From contig JBBSCO010000068.1 of assembly GCA_038250235.1 (NCBI GenBank), forward strand, positions 1 through 13,910: a DNA stretch of 13,910 nucleotides, given 5' to 3'. Positions 1-7,554 of the stretch are shown piece after piece. This stretch comes from JAAUTS01 sp038250235. GTDB lineage: Bacteria; Verrucomicrobiota; Verrucomicrobiia; Methylacidiphilales; JAAUTS01. The translations under genes and the position numbers were made by a program. The stretch's first letter is position 1. Each line of letters begins with the position of its first letter. The notes under the pieces were generated by a model. That model was not told where the DNA came from. It saw nothing but the letters and a program-made list of their open reading frames with translations, and ran no database searches.

Positions 1-1
1 G

Positions 2-1000
2 GGGGAAACCACTAATTACCGGAAGGATGGAAGCACCTTCTACCTGGAATGGCAAGTAGCTCCTATTTACAATGTCGTCGGTATCGTCACTCATTACGTG
101 GCGGTTGAACGCGATATTTCTGAGCGAAAAAAAGCGGAACAAGAATTAAGAGAAACGCACAAACAGCTGCTCGATGTCTCGCGCCAGGCAGGTATGGCCG
201 AGATAGCGACCAACATCCTGCATAACGTCGGCAATGTGCTAAACAGTGTCAACGTTTCGGCCAGCCTGCTTCAGGACGGGGTGAGAAAATCAAAAGTTTC
301 CAGCCTGGGTAAAGTGGTGGCACTCCTACAGGAACATCAAAGTGATCTGGCCGTGTTTTTTTCCAGCAACCCGCAAGGACAAAAGCTGCCGGAGTATCTG
401 GCCCGGCTTTCCGAACATCTTTTGGGGGATCAGAGCATGGCCCTCATGGAGCTGGACTCCCTGCGGGCCAATATCGAGCACATCAAACAAATCGTGGCGG
501 TGCAGCAAAACTATGCCAAGGTTTCCGGGATTAAGGAAGTCATCGACGTCAGGGAACTGGTGGAAGACAGCCTGCGCATGAATCTGGGTGCTTTGGATCG
601 CCACAAGGTCATGTTGATCCGGGAAATGGATGATGTTCCACCGCTGTATGCGGAAAAACATAAAATTCTGCAGATCCTGGTCAACCTGGTGAGCAATGCC
701 AAACACGCCTGCAGCGAATCCCCGGGGAAAGACAAGAAAATCACTCTGCGGGTGGCGCAGGCTGGCGGTTTCCTCAAAATAGCAGTGATCGACAATGGAA
801 TCGGGATTCTACCGGAAAATCTGACCCGTCTCTTCAACCATGGCTTCACCACCCGGAAAGATGGACACGGTTTCGGCCTGCATAGCGGAGCGCTGGCCGC
901 GCTGGAAATGGGTGGTTCCTTGACGGCGCAGAGTGAAGGTTCAGAAAAAGGATCCTGCTTCACGCTGGAACTGCCTAGCAAAGGGGAGATAATAACATGA
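2..1000 (+). CDS. PAS-containing sensor histidine kinase, 5' end outside window
   Basis: The frame is open from base 2, so the true start lies upstream; a GTG at 98 is internal. Codons 2-130 encode the end of a PAS/PAC domain (RKDGSTF, then VERDISERKKAE). The phosphoacceptor region reads EIATNILHNVGNVLNS, with the candidate histidine at bases 221-223. The ATP-binding domain follows: N-box ILVNLVSNAKHA (about 665-706), G1 box IDNGIGI (788-808), an F-box region NHGFTTRK and a G2-like GHGFGLHSG (866-892). This H-box belongs to a known kinase type in which His is followed by Asn rather than the usual Glu or Asp. The product would autophosphorylate and pass phosphate to a receiver, plausibly the N-terminal REC domains of the next two genes. 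Its stop overlaps the next start by ATGA. Membrane segments cannot be judged because the N-terminus is missing. Confidence 0.93.
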   Translation, partial: GETTNYRKDGSTFYLEWQVAPIYNVVGIVTHYVAVERDISERKKAEQELRETHKQLLDVSRQAGMAEIATNILHNVGNVLNSVNVSASLLQDGVRKSKVSSLGKVVALLQEHQSDLAVFFSSNPQGQKLPEYLARLSEHLLGDQSMALMELDSLRANIEHIKQIVAVQQNYAKVSGIKEVIDVRELVEDSLRMNLGALDRHKVMLIREMDDVPPLYAEKHKILQILVNLVSNAKHACSESPGKDKKITLRVAQAGGFLKIAVIDNGIGILPENLTRLFNHGFTTRKDGHGFGLHSGALAALEMGGSLTAQSEGSEKGSCFTLELPSKGEIIT

Positions 1001-3168
1001 ACAAAACCGCCTTGGAAAAAAAACGCAGGATCTTGATCATCGATGACAACAGAGCCATTCACGATGATTTCCGGAAGATTCTCTGTCCTGACAAAAGCGC
1101 CGATATGGAGCTGGACGCACAGGAGGCCGAAATTTTCGGAGACCCGGTCCTTTCGGCCCCGCAAACCGAATTTCATGTGGACTCGGCCTACCAAGGCCAG
1201 GAAGGCCTTTCGCTGACCGCCACGGCCCTTGCCGCAGGGCAGCCTTACGCGACGGCTTTTATCGACGTGCGGATGCCACCCGGTATGGACGGGGTGGAGA
1301 CCACGCAGAAAATTTGGGAAATTGACCCGCAAATCCAGATCGTTCTCTGCACCGCCTTTTCGGACGCTTCCTGGTCCGAGATCCTCGAGAAAATCGGACA
1401 CAATGACCGGATGGTAATTTTGAAAAAGCCCTTTGATGCGGTGGAGGCGTTCCAACTGGCCCAGGCCCTCACCGAGAAATGGCATCTTGGTCGTCAGGCG
1501 AAGGCACGGATGGAAGATCTGGAGCATTTGGTCAGCGAGCGCACCAATGAACTGCATGGCGCCATGCAGGCCGCAGAGGTTTCCAACCGGGCCAAGAGCG
1601 AATTTCTGGCTAACATGAGCCATGAAATCCGCACACCCATGAACGGCGTTATCGGTATGACAGGCCTGCTGCTCGACACGCACCTGGACCCCATCCAACG
1701 TCAATGGGCAGAAACCGTACGCGCCAGCGCGGACACACTGCTCAGCATCATCAACGACATTCTGGACTTCTCCAAAATCGAGGCAGGTAAAATCGTCTTT
1801 GAAGTGTTGGATTTTGATCTGGTCGAAACGGTGGAAGGATCGGTGGAAGTGTTGGCCGCATCTTCGCAAAGAAAAAACATCGAGTTGGCCACCGACGTGT
1901 CCGCTGAAGTTCCGCCCGACCTGCAGGGAGATCCGGGACGGCTGCGCCAGATTCTAATCAATCTGGTTTCCAATGCCATTAAATTCACCGAACAAGGCGA
2001 AGTGATTGTGAGGGTCGGGCTGGAAAGTGAAACCGGAAACAAGGTCAAGGTACGGTTTGAGATCCAAGATACCGGTATTGGAATTTCCCCGGAAAACCAG
2101 TCCAAGCTCTTCCAGGCTTTCAGCCAGGCCGATTCTTCCACCACGCGCAAATACGGTGGAACAGGCCTGGGCCTGGCCATTTCAAGACAACTGGTTTCCA
2201 TGATGGATGGCACAATGGGAGTTGAGAGTGAAGTGGGCAAGGGCTCCACTTTTTGGTTTACCGCCCAGTTTGAAAAGCAGGCTCTCCAGGGCAGGCGGCC
2301 ACCGAAGATTCACCGCGATCTGTTCAATTTGTGTGTCCTGGTGGTGGATGACAACGCGACCAACCGGGAAATCCTGCGTCATCAGTTTTCTGCATGGAAA
2401 ATGCAGAACAAGAGCGCAGCCAGTGGCCCCGAGGCTCTGGTTCTCTTGCGGGCGGCGGCGGCTTCGGGGCATCCTTACGATCTCGCACTAATCGATATGC
2501 AAATGCCCGGAATGGACGGAATCGCTCTAACCCATGAGATCAAATCAGATCCCGCCATTTCCCAAACGCATCTCGTAATCCTGACTTCGCTGGGACAACT
2601 CTTCAGCAGCGAATCTTTGAGGGAGATGGGTATCGATGCTTACCTGGTGAAACCGGTTCAACAATCCCGCCTGTTTGATTGTCTCTTGGCTGTTCTGGGT
2701 AAAACGGCGGCGGATGCAGATTCTTCCCGCAACTTCCCGGCACCTGCAGAAACGTCCCCTTTGTTGCCCAGGATGCGCATTCTTCTGGCGGAAGACAATC
2801 CGGTGAACCAGAAAGTGGGTCTGGGTCAGATAAAAAAAATGGGAAGTACCGCAGATACGGTGGCAAACGGCATGGAGGTTCTGGAATCGATGCGGAAATT
2901 TCCTTACGACATCATCCTGATGGACTGCCAAATGCCGGAAATGGATGGTTATGAAGCCACGCGCACGATACGGAAACAGGAACGGGATAATCCCGGTGCT
3001 TGTGCCTGGAAATCACCAGCTTATATCATAGCCATGACAGCCCATGCCATGCAGGGAGACCGGGAAAAATGTTTGCAGGCAGGCATGGATGATTATCTCA
3101 GCAAACCCGTGCGTGTGCATGAACTGAAAGAGGCGCTGGAACGGGCCGCCGCAAGAACACAATCATGA
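997..3168 (+). CDS. Hybrid histidine kinase, REC-HisKA-HATPase-REC-REC
   Basis: This 723-residue protein has no signal peptide or membrane segment, so it is probably cytoplasmic. The N-terminal receiver (about 10-165) has acidic pocket D16/D17, phosphoacceptor D90 (FIDVRMPPG) and K143/K144; an insert after the first helix makes it longer than a usual 120-residue REC. A short coiled linker (170-195) leads to HisKA with H209 (ANMSHEIRTPMNG) and HATPase with N-box N326, G1 DTGIGI and G2 GGTGLGLAI (388-396). Two more receivers follow: REC2 (about 445-568, D500, K552) and REC3 (about 592-715, D643, K703). There is no HPt domain, so onward phosphotransfer needs one in trans. The start is supported by AAGGGGAG at 981-988, one of the few clear ribosome binding sites here, and by ATGA overlaps with both neighbours. 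The N-terminal receiver suggests control by another kinase, perhaps the preceding gene product. Confidence 0.95.
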   Translation: MNKTALEKKRRILIIDDNRAIHDDFRKILCPDKSADMELDAQEAEIFGDPVLSAPQTEFHVDSAYQGQEGLSLTATALAAGQPYATAFIDVRMPPGMDGVETTQKIWEIDPQIQIVLCTAFSDASWSEILEKIGHNDRMVILKKPFDAVEAFQLAQALTEKWHLGRQAKARMEDLEHLVSERTNELHGAMQAAEVSNRAKSEFLANMSHEIRTPMNGVIGMTGLLLDTHLDPIQRQWAETVRASADTLLSIINDILDFSKIEAGKIVFEVLDFDLVETVEGSVEVLAASSQRKNIELATDVSAEVPPDLQGDPGRLRQILINLVSNAIKFTEQGEVIVRVGLESETGNKVKVRFEIQDTGIGISPENQSKLFQAFSQADSSTTRKYGGTGLGLAISRQLVSMMDGTMGVESEVGKGSTFWFTAQFEKQALQGRRPPKIHRDLFNLCVLVVDDNATNREILRHQFSAWKMQNKSAASGPEALVLLRAAAASGHPYDLALIDMQMPGMDGIALTHEIKSDPAISQTHLVILTSLGQLFSSESLREMGIDAYLVKPVQQSRLFDCLLAVLGKTAADADSSRNFPAPAETSPLLPRMRILLAEDNPVNQKVGLGQIKKMGSTADTVANGMEVLESMRKFPYDIILMDCQMPEMDGYEATRTIRKQERDNPGACAWKSPAYIIAMTAHAMQGDREKCLQAGMDDYLSKPVRVHELKEALERAAARTQS

Positions 3169-5630
3169 ATGCTTTGATGGAAAAGAACCGACGCGTGCTG
3201 GTTATTGATGACAACCGGCTGATCCATGACGATTTCCGGAAGATACTATCCCAGGACAACGCTTCCCAGGTGGCCTTGGAAGCGAACGAAGCAGACCTTT
3301 TTGGAACACCTGTCCACATGGCTGAGCGGGCTCTATTCGAGGTGGATTCGGCCTACCAGGGAGAGGAAGGTGTCCTCTTGGTAAAAACGGCGCTAGAAGC
3401 TGGTTTGCCTTATGCCGTGGCCTTCGTGGATGTCCGTATGCCTCCTGGCATCGATGGCCTGGAAACCACCCGGAAGATCTGGGAACTGGATTCTGAAATT
3501 CAGATTGTCCTGTGCACGGCTTATTCCGATGTGTCGTGGGATGTGATACTGGAAAAAATCGGGGACACAGACCGAATGGTGATCCTAAAAAAGCCGTTTG
3601 ATACGGTGGAAGCCTTTCAATTGGCGCAGGCCCTCACTCAGAAATGGTGGTTAAGCCGTCAGGCCCGGGGAAAAATGGAAGAACTGGAGGGTATGGTGGC
3701 CGAACGCACACGGGAGTTGCAGGAGTCGAACGACATGCTCCAGATGCAGGCCCGGGTGATCGAAAACATGAGCGAATCTGTCATCATTGCCAATGAGCAG
3801 GGTCAGATCGTAATCACAAACCCAATGGCTAACAGCATGTTCGGTTATGGGAGCGGGGAATTGATCGGGCAGAATGTGTCGATGTTGAACAATCCCGCCG
3901 AGCCGGAAAACCAGCGGATCTTCTCCGAAACATTGACCGGCCTGCAAAATGGACAAAGCTGGTCGGGAGAGGTTAGCCGTTTGAAAAAGGATGGGACGGC
4001 GATCACGGTAAGGGCCCAGATCGGTAGCTTGGAACTGCTGGGTAGGCGCCACTTCTTTGCCATACAAGAGGATGTCACCCAGCGCAAGCTGGCAGAAGAT
4101 GAGCTGCGGCAGAAGGATGCCCTCATCCGCATCGCCGGCCAAGTGACCCACACAGGAGGCTGGGCCATGCTAGTGCCGGAGCAGCGCTTGTTCTGGTCAG
4201 ACGAAGTTTTTAACATCCTGGGATATCCCTGCGGCGACGTTCCGTCGCTGGGCGATGCATTAGCCCTTCACCCCGAACCGTGGCGGGACAAAATCACTGC
4301 CGCCATGGAAGCTTGCACTGCAAAAGGCATTCCCTTCGACATCGAAGTCGAAATCCTCGGAGCCCATGACCGGCGACTCTGGGTGAGGGTGTGTGCTGAA
4401 GTAGAACGCCGCGCCGACGGCTCGATTGAAAGGGTGCTGGGAGCCTTTCAAGACATCACCGGGCAAAAAAAGCTGGAGGCCATGTTATTTCAATCTCAAA
4501 AAATGGAAACCGTCGGCAAGCTGGCCGGCGGGTTTGCACATGAGTTCAACAGCATCCTGACGGCCATCATCGGCCAAAGTGAACTGCTGGCCACCGATCT
4601 TCCTCCCGGTAGTATCCTACATGGTTATACAACAGAAATCCGCAAGGCAGCCGACCGTGCAGCTGGCCTGACACGGCAGCTTCTGGCTTACGGACGCAAA
4701 CAGATTCTGCATCTCGAGATTCTTGACCTGAATACGGTCCTCTCCGGCATGGACGTGGTTCTGCGCCACCTGATCGACTCCAACACGGATCTTCGGATAC
4801 TACCCGCCTCGGGACTTTCCCTCGTCAAGGTGGATGCAGGACAAATTGAACAGGTCATCGTCAATATCGTGATGAACGCCGTCGACGCCATGCCTACGGG
4901 AGGGGAACTCACGATAGAAACGTCAAACGTTTCGCTCGACCAGAATTATGTCGAAGCCGTTCCTGATTTAAAGGCCGGTGACTACATTATGCTGGCCATC
5001 ACTGATTCTGGCATAGGGATGAGCAAGGAAACCATGGCGCACATTTTTGATCCGTTTTTCACCACCAAGGCTGCGGGTATCGGCACCGGACTGGGATTGT
5101 CCACCTGCTATGGCATTCTGAAACAAAGCGGGGGTCACATCAGCGTTTGCAGTGAAGAGGGCCGGGGTGCTACATTCAAAATCTACCTCCCCAGTGTCGA
5201 CCTAGCGGTCAAAAGTCCTCTAACACCCCTGGACGTGCCCAAGATGCCTGGAGGAAGCGAAACCATTCTTCTGGTTGAAGACGATTCCGCTTTACGGGAA
5301 ATGGCGGCTATCCTGCTGCAACGGCTGGGTTACAACGTGTTGACGGCGGCCAATGGACTTGAAGCCCTCGACCTCGCCCATCAACAGGGTAGAAGCTCTA
5401 TTGATTTGATATTAACAGACGTCGCGATGACCGAGATGGGCGGCAAGGAAATGTCCGACCGGATCAGCCCGCTCTACCCCGGCACAAAAATCCTTTTTAC
5501 CTCTGCCTATGTGGAAAACGCCAGCATCCATCAGGGTGTATTGAATAAAGGCGTGGATCTTCTGCAGAAACCGTTTACTCCAACTGAGCTCGCAGTCAGG
5601 ATACGGGAAATGCTCGATAAGAAAATTTAA
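3165..5630 (+). CDS. Hybrid histidine kinase, REC-PAS-PAS-HisKA-HATPase-REC
   Basis: This 821-residue cytoplasmic-looking sensor starts with a receiver (about 10-165; D15/D16, D89 in FVDVRMPPG, K142/K143) clearly paralogous to that of the preceding gene. A coiled stretch (167-195) leads to PAS1 (about 196-310, ending FFAIQEDVTQRKLAE) and PAS2 (about 318-437, ending GAFQDITGQKKLE). HisKA carries H459 in FAHEFNSILTAI, a variant of the NtrB/HEFNN-type H-box. HATPase has N571 (NIVMNAVDAM), DSGIGM, DPFFTTK and GTGLGLST. The C-terminal receiver (about 699-820) has VEDD, D752 and K802 (LQKPF). The start overlaps the previous stop by ATGA and has no Shine-Dalgarno, so it is probably translationally coupled. 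The signal sensed by the PAS domains is unknown; no haem- or flavin-binding signature was recognised. A remnant response regulator begins 3 bases after its stop. Confidence 0.95.
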   Translation: MNALMEKNRRVLVIDDNRLIHDDFRKILSQDNASQVALEANEADLFGTPVHMAERALFEVDSAYQGEEGVLLVKTALEAGLPYAVAFVDVRMPPGIDGLETTRKIWELDSEIQIVLCTAYSDVSWDVILEKIGDTDRMVILKKPFDTVEAFQLAQALTQKWWLSRQARGKMEELEGMVAERTRELQESNDMLQMQARVIENMSESVIIANEQGQIVITNPMANSMFGYGSGELIGQNVSMLNNPAEPENQRIFSETLTGLQNGQSWSGEVSRLKKDGTAITVRAQIGSLELLGRRHFFAIQEDVTQRKLAEDELRQKDALIRIAGQVTHTGGWAMLVPEQRLFWSDEVFNILGYPCGDVPSLGDALALHPEPWRDKITAAMEACTAKGIPFDIEVEILGAHDRRLWVRVCAEVERRADGSIERVLGAFQDITGQKKLEAMLFQSQKMETVGKLAGGFAHEFNSILTAIIGQSELLATDLPPGSILHGYTTEIRKAADRAAGLTRQLLAYGRKQILHLEILDLNTVLSGMDVVLRHLIDSNTDLRILPASGLSLVKVDAGQIEQVIVNIVMNAVDAMPTGGELTIETSNVSLDQNYVEAVPDLKAGDYIMLAITDSGIGMSKETMAHIFDPFFTTKAAGIGTGLGLSTCYGILKQSGGHISVCSEEGRGATFKIYLPSVDLAVKSPLTPLDVPKMPGGSETILLVEDDSALREMAAILLQRLGYNVLTAANGLEALDLAHQQGRSSIDLILTDVAMTEMGGKEMSDRISPLYPGTKILFTSAYVENASIHQGVLNKGVDLLQKPFTPTELAVRIREMLDKKI

Positions 5631-5632
5631 AA

Positions 5633-5989
5633 ATGAGAACTTTTCACATAATAATTCTGGTGGTGAGCACGATCCGGATGATCAAGTTTTGATTGAAATG
5701 GCCTTCCACAAGACCGGAGTTAACAGCCCGATTTATATCACGAACTGCGGCACTGAGGCCTCTGCCTAAATGTGCGGGGAGAGCCCCTACTCGGATCGGA
5801 AAAGTTCGCCTATCCTACCGTCATCACATCGGACCTGAAAATGCCGAAGGGCGACGGATTCCCCGTTCTGGAGTTTTTGGCAAAGAACCCTCAATGAATC
5901 ATCATCCCGGCGATGGTGCGGAAGACTTTCAGGATGAGGTCGAAGGCAAGGGCGCTCATGCAGTTTCAGAAAGGCTGCGGCACGGGTAG
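5633..5989 (+). pseudogene. Decayed CheY/Rcp1-like response regulator
   Basis: Conceptual repair of three frames gives an ordinary single-domain receiver. ATG at 5633 begins MRTFHIIILVV; a one-base loss near 5665 shifts to EHDPDDQVLIEMAFHKTG. TAA at 5767-5769 interrupts the position expected to be Tyr before MCGESPYSDR. A second one-base loss near 5799 shifts to EKFAYPTVITSDLKMPKGDG, whose Asp codon at 5832-5834 is the phosphoacceptor. TGA at 5895-5897 follows LEFLAKNPQ. Beyond that, only weak resemblance remains (AEDFQDEVE...GAHAVSE) to a TAG at 5987. Both base losses are in G runs, so sequencing error could explain the shifts but not easily both stops. The acidic pocket also reads EHD rather than EDD. 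It lies where the terminal gene of the kinase operon would be, so it was probably that operon's diffusible receiver. Its last bases are overlapped by the convergent sugar kinase. Confidence 0.85.
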
Positions 5990-6981
5990 GATTCTGAAAG
6001 TTTCCGGCAATCATCGAGCCCAGTGATCCCCCCGGAAGTGGAGGGGTGATGCAGGCAGGCAGCCGCCGAACAGACCCCATCGATCAAAGCTTGGGACATG
6101 GGTAAATGTTCATGCAGGGCATGGAGAACCCCGGCGGCAAAGGCGTCTCCGGCTCCAGAACTGCCGGCAATGAATCCATCGGGTAATACAAGGCTGGGTT
6201 GTAGCAGCTGGGTGCCGCTCAGGTGAAGTGCCAGGGCTCCTTCCGGAAAATGAATGACCACCCATTGCCGTACACCTTGTTGAAGGAGATCCGAAGCCGC
6301 TTTCCGGAGATTGCCTAAATTCAGATGTGTTCCCTCGCGGATAATATGACCCGTTGTGCGTTCTGCCTCAAACTCGTTCAGGATGGCATAATCGGTATAG
6401 GGAAGCGCTGGTAGGACGACGTCACGGAAACGACTGCTATCCTCGCTAACCACGTCAATGGCTGTTATAAATCCGAGGCTTTGGGCTTTCTCCAGAAGTT
6501 CCGCCGCAGTAGTTCCCCGCACGGTGCCGGGATGGTCCATCCGGTCGAGCAGCAGTAAATAGCCAAGGTAGAATATTTTCGCATGGGAGTTCATGAGATC
6601 GACATGTTCCGGCCCAAAGGCTGCGTTGGCACCGCGATGATGGAAAAAGGTCCTCCGACCGGTGGATCTTGCCGTCATGACATCCGTGTAGGATGTGGCA
6701 TGATCACTGGTGCGGTGAAGTTGGTTTCTTCCAATCCTGTGCTCGTCACAAATCTTCAGAATATGATCCCCTGCGGCGTCACGGCCGATGAGACCCGCTC
6801 CTTCGAGAGGAAAGTTGGCCCCTAGTTTGGCCAGGTCGACAAGAAGGTTAAAGGGGCCTCCTCCATTGGCGGAGGATTCTTCCTGGATGTTGGCCAATGC
6901 ATCCTGGGCAGGCCAGACATCGATGACCTTGGTTGTATCAAGAATCCAGTTTCCCGCTGCGAGAATTCCATGGCGCTTCAT
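5956..6981 (-). CDS. PfkB/ribokinase-family sugar kinase
   Basis: This is a 341-residue cytoplasmic carbohydrate kinase, predicted to transfer phosphate from ATP to a sugar or ketose made by the neighbouring isomerase. Family marks are the N-terminal glycine motif NGGGPFNLLVDLAKLG (39-54, PfkB signature 1 type), the NEFE metal-binding motif (202-205) and the C-terminal signature GSSGAGDAFAAGVLHAL (273-289), in which D279 is the catalytic base and GAGD forms the anion hole. It is the last gene of the minus-strand operon. ATG at 6979-6981 comes 3 bases after the isomerase stop, without a Shine-Dalgarno. The sequence does not show the substrate; PfkB members include fructokinase, tagatose-6-P, 1-phosphofructo-, KDG and sulfofructose kinases. 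The last 11 residues are read antisense through the decayed response regulator, so the natural C-terminus may have been shorter. Function as a sugar kinase is secure, specificity is not. Confidence 0.93.
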   Translation of the reverse strand: MKRHGILAAGNWILDTTKVIDVWPAQDALANIQEESSANGGGPFNLLVDLAKLGANFPLEGAGLIGRDAAGDHILKICDEHRIGRNQLHRTSDHATSYTDVMTARSTGRRTFFHHRGANAAFGPEHVDLMNSHAKIFYLGYLLLLDRMDHPGTVRGTTAAELLEKAQSLGFITAIDVVSEDSSRFRDVVLPALPYTDYAILNEFEAERTTGHIIREGTHLNLGNLRKAASDLLQQGVRQWVVIHFPEGALALHLSGTQLLQPSLVLPDGFIAGSSGAGDAFAAGVLHALHEHLPMSQALIDGVCSAAACLHHPSTSGGITGLDDCRKLSESYPCRSLSETA

Positions 6982-6984
6982 GAT

Positions 6985-7554
6985 TTAGGCGGGTTCACTC
7001 AACAGTCGGAGATAAGCCGGCTCGTCCTCGTCTATGTAGGGATAACGTCCAATGTCAGGATTGATAAAAAAATTATCATTGGTGTCGTCATTGGCGGTGG
7101 AGACTTCGCCGATGATACATTCCCCGCTGGCGGATGAGAATTCCTGATAGACGCCCGGAACCAGAGTGATGCGTTCACCGGAATGTAATGGGAGAGGCTT
7201 GCCGCAGGACACCTCCCTGGGGTTGCCGTTGATCTTTACGGTAATGCTTTCCGAATCATGTTGCATGGGATTCGCCCAGAGCAGAATTTCTAGCAATCCC
7301 CAGCGGCAGATGATGTCTTCTTTTTTCTTTTTGTGGGTATGGGCCGGGGTTGTCATCCCTTTGCGGGCATACATCAGTTTTTCACAATATTCACGTTCCT
7401 CGGCCAGGTTCACCAGAACCAGTCCGAAACTTTGCCAATTTCCAAGTCCGAAGTCGGTGACGTCCCAGCGGGGTAGGGGAGGGAGCGTCCAGCCGTGGGA
7501 TTGGAAGCAGTCGGTTGCTTGGCGCATGAGGTTGTTGATATCGCTGCGTTTCAT
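6985..7554 (-). CDS. D-lyxose isomerase-type cupin
   Basis: This 189-residue protein matches the length and motif order of the Bacillus YdaE-type D-lyxose isomerases, which interconvert D-lyxose and D-xylulose and, in some members, D-mannose and D-fructose, using a divalent metal. The cupin motif PAHTHKKKKEDI gives H72, H74, K77 and E79; the spacing of the two His and the Glu matches known lyxose isomerases. The later element is PGVYQEF, where the family normally has His before Glu-Phe or an equivalent residue, so position 137 is Gln (codon 7144-7146). The tail GEVSTANDDTNDNFFINP and GRYPYIDEDEPAYL is typical of the family. Its start overlaps the preceding gene's stop by ATGA. In context it should supply a ketose to the kinase. 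The missing ligand leaves open altered metal use, altered substrate or lost activity. Confidence 0.85.
   Translation of the reverse strand: MKRSDINNLMRQATDCFQSHGWTLPPLPRWDVTDFGLGNWQSFGLVLVNLAEEREYCEKLMYARKGMTTPAHTHKKKKEDIICRWGLLEILLWANPMQHDSESITVKINGNPREVSCGKPLPLHSGERITLVPGVYQEFSSASGECIIGEVSTANDDTNDNFFINPDIGRYPYIDEDEPAYLRLLSEPA

Noticed and set aside
511..1869. 452-codon open frame antisense to the kinase genes
   Set aside because: It crosses the ends of two strongly supported kinase genes, has no recognisable domain, and looks like a reverse-strand shadow.
5990..6060. Dyad near 6023-6050 as a terminator of the sugar operon
   Set aside because: The stem is imperfect, lies inside the kinase coding region and is not followed by a T-run on the minus strand.
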